Of a stretch of 20,732 bases of DNA, positions 1 through 6,356 are shown in pieces (position 1 is the first letter of the stretch; each line of letters begins with the position of its first letter). The notes under the pieces were generated by a model. It saw only the letters and a list, made by a program, of their open reading frames with translations, did no database searches and had not been told where the DNA came from. The stretch covers positions 1 to 20,732 of the forward strand of contig CAAGNU010000238.1 of the NCBI GenBank assembly GCA_900771365.1, read 5' to 3'. Source of the DNA: Bacteroidales bacterium. Its GTDB lineage: Bacteria; Bacteroidota; Bacteroidia; Bacteroidales; P3. Made by a program: the position numbers and the translations under genes.

Positions 1-39
1 GCGGCGCAAGCCATCAAAACAGACTCCGCACAAAACGAC

Positions 40-65
40 AAAGCCGCCCAACCTTGGGCGGCTTT
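40..65 (-). terminator. Rho-independent terminator of the lipoprotein pair
   Basis: Positions 40-65 form a perfect inverted repeat: an AAAGCCGCCCAA arm and its complement with practically no spacer, so the real loop is about 4 nt. Read on the minus strand the GC-rich stem is followed by a T-rich run (TTTGTCGTTTT). It lies 27 nt past the stop of the lipoprotein gene ending at 93. The symmetric A/T flanks mean it could also serve a plus-strand gene lying left of the window. Confidence 0.75.
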
Positions 66-92
66 GCCATAAACAGCGCAGGCTGCGACGGA

Positions 93-584
93 TTAGAAGA
101 AATGCCCGTAGTCGGCCTCGGTGATGGTGAATGTGGAACGGCGCATTCTGTTTCGCCATCCCTGCTTAACGACATCCCATGACCTTTCGTTGTACCAGCT
201 GTGGGTGTCGCCCATTTCACGGCACGGCGGATTCCATTGAATAATCAATGTGCTATCTTTGTATATGTATATTGGATACAATTTGGAGGTGTCCCGCAAT
301 GCCATCCAGCCCCAATAGGAATCATACGGCTCCTTAAGTGGACCATCGTGCGAAATGAAAAATGTTGTGTCGTGGGGCGGCAATACTAATGTATCTGTTT
401 CATACCTCATCGTATAGCTATGAGTACACAACATCAATGTATCCGTAGTGTGGTTATACACCCATGCGTTGCTTGCTTCTGGACCGTCATCTATTGGCTC
501 TGCAAACCAGCAAGACGAAAGCGAGCACAATCCAATCAGCATAATTAATGCTATGCAAACAGTTCTTTTTGTCATAGTAATCAT
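93..584 (-). CDS. Small lipoprotein, paralogue of its upstream neighbour
   Basis: I do not recognise a named family. The 163-residue protein starts with a lipoprotein signal peptide: hydrophobic stretch IALIMLIGLCSLSSC, lipobox LSSC, lipidated Cys near residue 25. It should sit in the cell envelope. The rest is a compact, Trp/Tyr/Thr-rich, probably beta-sheet domain that includes NAWVYNHTTDTL, NPPCREMGDT and the tail RSTFTITEADYG. These same blocks occur in the protein encoded just upstream (588-1097), so the pair arose by tandem duplication. Only 3 nt separate the two genes, so they are cotranscribed. An in-frame ATG three codons downstream (position 575) gives a more typical signal peptide and may be the true start. 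No catalytic motif is visible. That it is a secreted lipoprotein is well supported; its function is unknown. Confidence 0.8.
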   Translation of the reverse strand: MITMTKRTVCIALIMLIGLCSLSSCWFAEPIDDGPEASNAWVYNHTTDTLMLCTHSYTMRYETDTLVLPPHDTTFFISHDGPLKEPYDSYWGWMALRDTSKLYPIYIYKDSTLIIQWNPPCREMGDTHSWYNERSWDVVKQGWRNRMRRSTFTITEADYGHFF

Positions 585-587
585 ATT

Positions 588-1097
588 TTAAAACCCTTCA
601 TTTCCGTAGTCGGCCTCGGTAATGGTGAACGTGGAACGCACGTACTTGTTATCTTTCCCTGTGCGGACGCTCGACCATGAATGGCTGTTGAAGATGCTGT
701 TGGTGTCGCCCATGTCGCGGCACGGCGGGTTGAACTGCATCAGCACGCTGTCGTTATCCTTCAAAAATATGCGGACAGGGTGCATGTTGCTGAAATTGTC
801 TCGCATTATTTCCCAGTAGGACGCATAGGGTCTTCCCTTCGAGTCCTCATACAACTTAGAATGGGAATACAAAATTGTATCCGACGGATAGACCAACTTC
901 AACTGTGTTGTAACGGTCGGACTGCTTGTGTGAAATTCCACAGCCAGCGTGTCCGAAGTGTTGTTGTAAATCCACGCATTGCTGTACCAGTCTTCGTCAC
1001 CATAATCGAACACCTCATGAGGGTCACATGAAGTGAACATTATTGTTGACATGGTCAGCGCAACAATTATAGATGACAGTTTTTTCATAACATTCAA
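588..1097 (-). CDS. Small lipoprotein, first gene of a tandem paralogous pair
   Basis: This 169-residue envelope lipoprotein belongs to no family I can name. The signal peptide (MKKLSSIIVALTMSTIMFTSC) ends in a lipobox with the lipidated Cys near residue 24, followed by an acidic linker (DPHEVFDYGDEDW). It shares with the next gene the blocks NAW(I/V)YN.T.DTL, FNPPCRDMGDT, a Trp-containing NSHSW region and the tail RSTFTITEADYG. The paralogues differ mostly in the middle. The ATG at 1088 (MKKL) is an alternative start and gives a cleaner signal peptide; the downstream paralogue also has a second ATG three codons in, so the pattern is ancestral. A Bacteroidota-type -7 box lies about 84 nt upstream at 1181-1188, and the gene probably leads a two-gene operon ending at the hairpin at 40-65. 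Confidence 0.8.
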   Translation of the reverse strand: MNVMKKLSSIIVALTMSTIMFTSCDPHEVFDYGDEDWYSNAWIYNNTSDTLAVEFHTSSPTVTTQLKLVYPSDTILYSHSKLYEDSKGRPYASYWEIMRDNFSNMHPVRIFLKDNDSVLMQFNPPCRDMGDTNSIFNSHSWSSVRTGKDNKYVRSTFTITEADYGNEGF

Positions 1098-1180
1098 TTA
1101 TTAAAATCCATTATTCTCAAAAATTTCTTCAATAGTGCTTCGTTACAAAACGTTCACTATACATTCTCTTATTTGTGCTG

Positions 1181-1188
1181 CAAAATTA
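1181..1188 (-). promoter_or_regulatory. -7 box (TAATTTTG) for the lipoprotein operon
   Basis: Read on the minus strand these bases are TAATTTTG, a match to the Bacteroidota primary-sigma -7 consensus TAnnTTTG. They lie upstream of the lipoprotein gene starting at 1097 in an AT-rich region. No exact TTTG -33 box is present at the expected spacing (TTTT is nearby), so this is a moderate call. Confidence 0.45.
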
Positions 1189-1390
1189 CACATTTTTTTT
1201 CATATAAAACATTTTTTTGCTATATTTTTCTATGGGGGGGGTGATATTATTGATTTTCAATATGATATATTTTATTATTTTTATTCTGCCAGAACCCATT
1301 CTGCATGGTATTTATTAATTGGGGCTAACCTGCACATGTTACAGACGAGGTTTTTGTTATAGCGGATTCACAATATTGTACGCCTGCCAA

Positions 1391-1433
1391 GAGCAGAACT
1401 GAGCTTGCTCAAGCTATGCCGAGACGAAGCGAT
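1391..1433 (+). repeat. Dispersed hairpin repeat, copy 1
   Basis: This copy reads GAGCAGAA, then a short hairpin TGAGC-TT-GCTCA, then TATGCCGA and ...GATG. The reverse complement of 3066-3110 has the same order: GAGCAGAA, hairpin CGAGC-TC-GCTCG, TATGCCGA, ...AATG. The outer base pair of the stem changes from T-A to C-G between copies, so the stem is preserved. This looks like a REP-like intergenic element; its function is unknown. Confidence 0.5.
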
Positions 1434-1548
1434 GCCAACGAAACTAATCACCCACTTGTCACAAAACGTCCCCAGCCGACATCAGCGAGAACGAAAATAT
1501 TAAAATCCGACTCAATTTTAACATTTCAAGATGCGACAGGATAGAGTC

Positions 1549-1609
1549 GGAGAAGCTCCGCCCTTCCTTCGCTCTACCTCCGCTCTACCTCCGCTCAACC
1601 TTCGCTCGG
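1549..1609 (+). repeat. 11-nt periodic array with GGAGAAGCTCCGCCC leader, copy A
   Basis: Four consecutive 11-nt units (1566-1576, 1577-1587, 1588-1598, 1599-1609) share the form CCTYCGCTCnn. They are preceded by GGAGAAGCTCCGCCC at 1549-1563. The same leader (GAAGCTCCGCCC exact) and 11-nt units occur inverted at 12684-12733. The unit length is one helical turn. I do not know the family or function. Confidence 0.6.
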
Positions 1610-1831
1610 AAAGCGAAAAAAAAGCGAAGCAAGGGCAAAGTTCCTATGTGGCTGCGGCGTAGTCAGTTAAGACATTCTGCAATAAAATGGTGTATTGACT
1701 GTTTTGAGACCTTGAAATTTAACATTTGCCACCCCTGATCTTAAAATATCCTAACAGGAATCCCTGGGCGAGGATGGAGTTATTGATGATTGATTTGACG
1801 GTACACAATTTAGTCTCACACAAAGGCTAAA

Positions 1832-1914
1832 GGAGCATCTTCTACTAATTCCCATATCGCCTCGACACTTGTTTTTTGCTAAACGAGAGGCAAAAAGGAT
1901 TTAATAGATGCTCC
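1832..1914. repeat. Nested inverted repeat downstream of dCMP deaminase gene
   Basis: The outer arms are GGAGCATCT... (1832-1851) and ...AGATGCTCC (1897-1914). The inner arms are GCCTCG (1859-1864) and CGAGAGGC (1884-1891). Together they could fold into a long imperfect stem starting about 37 nt past the stop at 1951. It may be a terminator or 3'-end stabiliser, but no clean T-run follows on the minus strand. Confidence 0.4.
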
Positions 1915-1950
1915 CAAAAACAGGGTGTACGACTGGCGGGCGGCGGCGGG

Positions 1951-2979
1951 CTACTGGTTGGCGTACTGCTGGATCTCGTCGTGGAAGAACTCAATCTTGA
2001 CGCCGGCCTGGGCAAAGAGTTCTTCGCTCTCGGCACCGGCGTGGTATTTGCGCTCGCAGACGACGCGGGTGATGCCGCAGTTGATGATGAGCATGGCGCA
2101 GGTGCGGCAGGGGGTCATGCGGCAGTAGAGGGTGGCGCCGTCGAGCGAGATGCCGCGGCGGGCGGCCTGGCAGATGGCGTTCTGCTCGGCATGGACGGTG
2201 CGGACGCAGTGGTTGGTGATGCGGCCGTCCTCCTCGATGGTCTTGCGGAAGAGGTGCCCCACCTCGTCGCAATGCGGCAGGCCGGCGGGGGAGCCGACGT
2301 AGCCCGTGACGAGGAGCTGGCGATCCTTGACGATGACGCAGCCGCTGCGGCCGCGGTCGCAGGTGGCACGCTTGGAGGCGGTGTTGGCAAGCTCCATGAA
2401 GTATTCGTCCCAACTGGGGCGGTGGTACATCATCTTGGAAAGGACCTCTTCGACCTGGGCGTTGAGCTGCTCGATGGTGCCGCCGTTGTCGAAACGGTAG
2501 TCGGCATGCTCGATGCAGTATTTGAGGTTCTGCTTGTTGGGGTCGCTGTTGTCCATCTCGCGCTGCTCGTTGGCGATGAAGGTCTCGAACGAGATATGGT
2601 CGGTCTCGCTGCCGCGGAGCACGGCACGCTGGTAGCGCACCGCAGCGTCGGCATCAACGGCAAAGAGGTAGAAGTTGGGCTTGTCGCGGAGGGCATCCAC
2701 CTCGCCGGGGGTGCGGACGCTCTCGATGATGCAATTCTTGCCCGAGGCCTGCGCCTGGAGGTAGAGCTGCTCGACAATCCACGAGGGCGAATGCTGCGCG
2801 CGGAGGTCGTTGCCTACGAGGGTCATGCTGTCGCGATCGACGGGGAGGCCGCGACGCTTGATTTCTTCGGTGATGAAGGCGCGCACGGAATAGTGCACAA
2901 AGCCTTTGTTTTGGACAAGGTAATCGACGATGGTGCCTTTGCCGGCGCCGAGGGTGCCTGTTATGCCGATGGTTATCAT
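1951..2979 (-). CDS. P-loop NTPase / dCMP deaminase fusion protein
   Basis: This is a 342-residue two-domain protein. Residues 1-180 form a P-loop kinase-like domain resembling adenylate or dephospho-CoA kinases, with Walker A GTLGAGKGT at 8-16. Residues ~185-342 form a zinc-dependent deoxycytidylate deaminase domain: HAE at 263-265 (zinc ligand His and catalytic Glu) and PCRTC at 290-294 (zinc ligands Cys291 and Cys294), plus the HCDEVGH segment at 236-242 typical of dCMP deaminases. The expected reaction is dCMP to dUMP, supplying thymidylate synthesis. The start at 2979 was chosen because MITIGITG begins the P-loop domain; an extension to 3084 would translate the repeat-bearing spacer. The same order of domains is known in fungal DCD1-like enzymes and in the anti-phage AvcD/DcdV deaminases. 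Here the setting (downstream of purE) looks like housekeeping, and the role of the kinase-like domain is unproven. Confidence 0.88.
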   Translation of the reverse strand: MITIGITGTLGAGKGTIVDYLVQNKGFVHYSVRAFITEEIKRRGLPVDRDSMTLVGNDLRAQHSPSWIVEQLYLQAQASGKNCIIESVRTPGEVDALRDKPNFYLFAVDADAAVRYQRAVLRGSETDHISFETFIANEQREMDNSDPNKQNLKYCIEHADYRFDNGGTIEQLNAQVEEVLSKMMYHRPSWDEYFMELANTASKRATCDRGRSGCVIVKDRQLLVTGYVGSPAGLPHCDEVGHLFRKTIEEDGRITNHCVRTVHAEQNAICQAARRGISLDGATLYCRMTPCRTCAMLIINCGITRVVCERKYHAGAESEELFAQAGVKIEFFHDEIQQYANQ

Positions 2980-3010
2980 AGTTGTTGTGTTTTGTGAGCT
3001 GTGACCAGTG

Positions 3011-3054
3011 AACTGTGAACTGACAAATGAGGTTTGTATTGTCAGTTCACAGTT
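3011..3054. repeat. Perfect 16-bp stem-loop between purE and dCMP deaminase genes
   Basis: AACTGTGAACTGACAA (3011-3026) and its exact complement (3039-3054) flank a 12-nt loop. No T-run follows on either strand, so this is not a classical terminator. It could be a processing or attenuation hairpin, or part of a mobile intergenic repeat. Confidence 0.6.
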
Positions 3055-3065
3055 ACCTGCGGTGA

Positions 3066-3110
3066 CATTGCCTGCGTTCGGCATAATCCGAGCGAGCTCG
3101 GCTTCTGCTC
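3066..3110 (-). repeat. Dispersed hairpin repeat, copy 2
   Basis: This is the reverse-strand relative of the element at 1391-1433. It has the same flanking blocks (GAGCAGAA and TATGCCGA) around a stem that reads CCGAGC-TC-GCTCGG here. The stem base pairs covary with copy 1. Confidence 0.5.
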
Positions 3111-3147
3111 TCTCTTTTGCAATGTTCGCTGGTCTCAGTTCACCGAT

Positions 3148-3654
3148 TTATACTTTGAATTTGTATTCGAGTTTGGCAAGTTCTTCGTTGGCCTTGACAA
3201 TCTTTTTTTTGAGGCCCTGCTTGTAGGTCACGACCTTCTGCATCATGGCGGGGTCGCCGAGGGCGAGCATCTGCATGGCGAGGACGGCGGCATTCTGTGC
3301 GCCGTTGATGGCCACGGTGGCTACGGGAATTCCCGGAGGCATCTGCATAATGGCGAAGGTGGCGTCGAGGCCTTCGAGGACGCTGCCCTTGATGGGCACG
3401 CCGATAACGGGAAGAGGCGACTCAGCAGCGATGACGCCGGGCAGGGCGGCAGCCATGCCGGCGCCGGCTATGATGACGCGGATGCCGCGGGTGTGGGCAT
3501 TGCGGGCAAAGTCGGAGACCTCAGCGGGGGTACGATGAGCCGAGAGGGCGTTAACTTCGAAGGGAATCTCCATCTCTTCGAAAAACTGGCAGGCTTTCTC
3601 CATGACGGGAAGGTCGGAGGTGCTGCCCATGATGATACTTACTAAAGGAGTCAT
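3148..3654 (-). CDS. purE: N5-carboxyaminoimidazole ribonucleotide mutase
   Basis: PurE catalyses the shuffle of N5-CAIR to CAIR in de novo purine synthesis (class I enzymes; cytosolic octamer). The 168 residues match the usual length. Visible motifs are GSTSD at 10-14 and SAHRTP at 38-43 (His40 is the catalytic His of the family), followed by the substrate-binding stretches AGAGMAAALPGV, IGVPIKG and MPPGIPVATVAI. The Lys-rich C-terminus (YKQGLKKKIVKANEEL) is usual. The gene stands alone between hairpin-bearing spacers, 107 nt behind gpsA and 168 nt ahead of the dCMP deaminase gene, and about 4 kb from purL on the same strand. Purine genes are thus near each other but not contiguous. Identification is secure. 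Confidence 0.96.
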   Translation of the reverse strand: MTPLVSIIMGSTSDLPVMEKACQFFEEMEIPFEVNALSAHRTPAEVSDFARNAHTRGIRVIIAGAGMAAALPGVIAAESPLPVIGVPIKGSVLEGLDATFAIMQMPPGIPVATVAINGAQNAAVLAMQMLALGDPAMMQKVVTYKQGLKKKIVKANEELAKLEYKFKV

Positions 3655-3686
3655 TTTGAGAATAAATTGATGAATTTAGAATAAAA

Positions 3687-3734
3687 AATAAAGAGTGGGC
3701 TGCCGCAATACAGCTGCCGCCTCCACTTTTTATT
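3687..3734 (-). terminator. Terminator-like hairpin between gpsA and purE
   Basis: AAAGAGTGG-type bases at 3687-3698 pair with CCACTTTTTAT at 3723-3734 (12 bp including one G-U). They enclose two direct copies of GCTGCCGC. On the minus strand the stem is followed by TTTATTTTTTATTC. This probably ends the pepD-gpsA transcript about 28 nt past the gpsA stop and separates purE. Confidence 0.45.
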
Positions 3735-3761
3735 CCTTTATTCTTTATTTTTCATTAATAA

Positions 3762-4766
3762 CTATTTATCAACTTTATATATCTGCCATGCGCGGAGGAG
3801 GACATCGGGCTTGGCACCTTCGTAGAGGACCTTGTGGACCGCCTGCGCTATGGGCATCTCGATGCCGAGCGTCCTGCGTATCTTTTCCAGACTTGCCACG
3901 GCATAGTAGCCTTCGGAGACCATGCTCATCTCCAGCTGGGCATTGCGGACCGTGTAGCCTTTGCCAATCATGGTACCAAAGGTACGGTTGCGGCTGAACT
4001 GCGAATAGCAGGTCACCAAGAGGTCGCCAACGTATGGCGGTATGGCTTCAGGCGTGAGAGGCAGCCCCTGGCTGGAGAGCACCGTGCGGAGGAAGATGTC
4101 CATCTCGGCAACAGCATAGCTGACGAGCACAGCCATGAGGTTGTCGCCGCCGCCCATGCCGTTGCAGGCTCCTGCCGCCACGGCATAGATGTTCTTCAGC
4201 GCCGTGGCGAACTGTATGCCGCGGATGTCGTCGGAGAGCGACACGTTGAGGTATCGACAGCTTATCTGCTGGCGGACCCGCTGCACAAGCTCCTGGTTGC
4301 AGGAGGCAGCAGTGATGAAGGTGAGCCTCTCGCGCGCCACCTCCTCGGCATGCGTGGGGCCGCTGATGATGGCCAGACGCTCTGCGGGAAACTGATAGAC
4401 GCTCTGGAGGTAGTCGGTGACCACCTCGTCGGTCTGCGGCACAAAGCCCTTGATGGCCGACACCACATAGCGGGTACGCAGCATGGCGGCATCTACCGCT
4501 TGGAGCACATCGTGCACGAAAGCGGTAGGCACCACCAAGTATATCATCTCACAGCGTTGGACGACGTCTTGCGGGGTGCTGCATATCTGCAGCCTTGCGG
4601 GGTCGAAGCACACTTCGCCAAGGTAGAGGCTGTTGCGGCCGTATTGCTCGAGGCTCTCCCGTATCTCGGGCTCGCGCACATACCAGCAGACGCTGGCATC
4701 TGGCTGCTCCAACAGCACTTTGACGATGGCCGTGGCCCACGACCCGCTTCCCAATACACCTATCAT
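3762..4766 (-). CDS. gpsA: Glycerol-3-phosphate dehydrogenase [NAD(P)+]
   Basis: GpsA reduces dihydroxyacetone phosphate to sn-glycerol 3-phosphate, the backbone for phospholipid synthesis, in the cytosol. The 334-residue protein has the full family layout. The N-terminal Rossmann fold carries GSGSWATA at 6-13. The SAIKGF block contains Lys106, and GPTHAEEV lies at 136-143. The C-terminal helical domain begins with the ATALKN block (Lys191, the other conserved Lys), followed by AAGACNGMGGGDN and GDLLVTCYSQFSRNRTFG. It starts 9 nt behind the pepD stop, so the two are almost certainly cotranscribed. There is no obvious metabolic link to PepD. The PlsC-like acyltransferase at 11.8-12.4 kb would act further along the same phospholipid pathway. 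Confidence 0.96.
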   Translation of the reverse strand: MIGVLGSGSWATAIVKVLLEQPDASVCWYVREPEIRESLEQYGRNSLYLGEVCFDPARLQICSTPQDVVQRCEMIYLVVPTAFVHDVLQAVDAAMLRTRYVVSAIKGFVPQTDEVVTDYLQSVYQFPAERLAIISGPTHAEEVARERLTFITAASCNQELVQRVRQQISCRYLNVSLSDDIRGIQFATALKNIYAVAAGACNGMGGGDNLMAVLVSYAVAEMDIFLRTVLSSQGLPLTPEAIPPYVGDLLVTCYSQFSRNRTFGTMIGKGYTVRNAQLEMSMVSEGYYAVASLEKIRRTLGIEMPIAQAVHKVLYEGAKPDVLLRAWQIYKVDK

Positions 4767-4775
4767 GCTGTGCGA

Positions 4776-6230
4776 CTATTTGAGATTCTTGAGGATTTCG
4801 CAGGTGAGGTCCCAGAACATCTGGACGGTCTTGATTTCGATCTTCTCGCCAGGAGCATGGACGCCACGCAGGGTGGGACCGTAGCTGATCATGTCCATCT
4901 TGGGATATTTCTCGCCGATGAGGCCGCACTCCAAGCCGGCATGGATGGCGCGGACAATGGGCTCGTGACCGAACATGCGCTTGTAGGTCTCCACACCCAC
5001 TTTGAGCACCTTGCTCTCGGGGTTGGGCGTCCAGCCGGGATAACCGTCGCCGTGGCTGACGTGGGCGCCGATCATGCGGAAGGTGGCCTCAATCTTCTGT
5101 GCGGCAGCAAACTTGGCGCTCTCGACAGAGCTGCGCTGGCTGGTGGCGATATGAATCTGCTTGTCGTCCATCTTGATGGAGGCAAGGTTGGTGGAAGTCT
5201 CGACGAAGTTCTCAATCTCGCGGCTCATAGCCAGCACGCCGTGAGCACAGGCATAAAGCGAGTTGAGGAGGTTGTACTGAGTCTGTCGGTCGATGAGGCA
5301 GGCAGGCTGCTCGATAGGTTCGAAGACAACCTGGAGGTTGGGCTCGGTGCTGCGGAACTCGAACTTGATATGCTCGGCATAGCCAGTCACCAGCTTCTTA
5401 AACTCTTCCTCGAAATCGTAAGCCACCACGATGTCGGCCCAAGCCTCGCGGGCAATGGCGTTGCGGAGGTTGCCGCCGTCGATGCGGGCAAGACCCACCT
5501 TGCACTGCTCGGTGGCGTTCCAGAGGATGCGGTTGAGGATCTTGTTGGCGCAGCCGCGGCCACGGTTGATGTCGTCGCCGCTGTGACCGCCCTGGAGGCC
5601 GAAGACGCGGATGCGGTAGGATGCCTCGCCTGCGGGAACGGGACGGGTGGTGTAGTCGATGGCCACGGTGGTGTCGATGCCGCCGGCACAGCCGATGCAG
5701 TATTCGCCTTCGTCCTCATCGTCGAAGTTGAGGAGGATGTCGCTCTTGAGCCAATCGGTGTGGAGGTTGCCGGCACCTGTGAGACCTGTTTCCTCATCGA
5801 CGGTGAAGAGGCATTCGAGGGGACCGTGCTGGATGTTCTTGTCGTCGAGGATGGCGAGGGCAGCAGCCACGCCGATGCCGTCGTCAGCACCGAGGGTGGT
5901 GCCGTCGCCTACGAGCCAGCCCTCTTCAACGAAGGCCTGAATAGGCTGGGTGAGGAAGTCGAAATCCTTGTCGCCGTTCTTTTCGCAGACCATGTCCATG
6001 TGGGCCTGAAGGCAGACGCCGGGGGCGTTCTCATAGCCTTTGAAGGCGGGTTTGCGGATGAGGACGTTGCCGACCTCATCGACGAGGGTCTCATAGCCGT
6101 GCTCCTTGCCAAAGTTCTGTAGATAAGCAGAGACTTTCTCTTCGTGTTTGGAGGGACGGGGGATATTCATCAGTTCGCCCATGTAGTGCCATACTGCGGC
6201 GGGCTGGAGGTTTTTTAATGCTTCATTCAT
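4776..6230 (-). CDS. pepD: Aminoacyl-histidine dipeptidase (cytosol non-specific dipeptidase, M20)
   Basis: PepD is a dinuclear-zinc M20-family enzyme that hydrolyses a broad range of dipeptides, including Xaa-His, in the cytosol. The 484 residues match the PepD length. Metal and catalytic motifs are visible: QAHMDMVCEKN (His77 ligand, Asp79), TTLGADDGIG (Asp116 bridging ligand) and DEETGLTGA (Glu146 general base, Glu147 ligand). The lid domain carries GLQGGHSGDDINRGRG and the C-terminal half YPGWTPNP. The N-terminal MNIPRPSKHEEKV block is characteristic of the family, which supports the start at 6230. It is first of a two-gene unit with gpsA. No signal peptide is present. Identification is secure. 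Confidence 0.96.
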   Translation of the reverse strand: MNEALKNLQPAAVWHYMGELMNIPRPSKHEEKVSAYLQNFGKEHGYETLVDEVGNVLIRKPAFKGYENAPGVCLQAHMDMVCEKNGDKDFDFLTQPIQAFVEEGWLVGDGTTLGADDGIGVAAALAILDDKNIQHGPLECLFTVDEETGLTGAGNLHTDWLKSDILLNFDDEDEGEYCIGCAGGIDTTVAIDYTTRPVPAGEASYRIRVFGLQGGHSGDDINRGRGCANKILNRILWNATEQCKVGLARIDGGNLRNAIAREAWADIVVAYDFEEEFKKLVTGYAEHIKFEFRSTEPNLQVVFEPIEQPACLIDRQTQYNLLNSLYACAHGVLAMSREIENFVETSTNLASIKMDDKQIHIATSQRSSVESAKFAAAQKIEATFRMIGAHVSHGDGYPGWTPNPESKVLKVGVETYKRMFGHEPIVRAIHAGLECGLIGEKYPKMDMISYGPTLRGVHAPGEKIEIKTVQMFWDLTCEILKNLK

Positions 6231-6356
6231 ATTTCTTGATTTTTTGATGGATGAGAAAATTGTTCTCTCTAATGAGAAAAAAATCCTCTCTAATTTGATA
6301 TTACATTATGGGAACCTAGCGGCAAAGGTTCGAAGAGTCTGCCGCCAGAACGCTGA

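Larger units (their letters stand above)
1098..1950. other. Gene-free interval with repeats
   Basis: No credible protein gene is seen in these ~850 bases. Contents, left to right: the 5' leader and -7 box of the lipoprotein operon; a hairpin repeat (1391-1433) with a relative at 3066-3110; a TTTTAACATTTCA motif (1516-1528) also found near 12.55 and 12.87 kb; an array of four 11-nt units (1566-1609); about 200 bases with nothing recognisable; and a nested inverted repeat (1832-1914) before the 3' end of the dCMP deaminase gene. Confidence 0.7.

Noticed and set aside
1876..2997. 373-codon open frame on the plus strand
   Set aside because: It is antisense to the P-loop/dCMP deaminase gene; low-complexity Ala/Gly/Asp/Val composition.
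3834..6122. 762-codon open frame on the plus strand
   Set aside because: It is antisense to gpsA and pepD, both of which have complete catalytic motifs. The translation is Ala/Gly/Val/His/Asp-rich with no recognisable domain, typical of a GC-rich codon-bias shadow.
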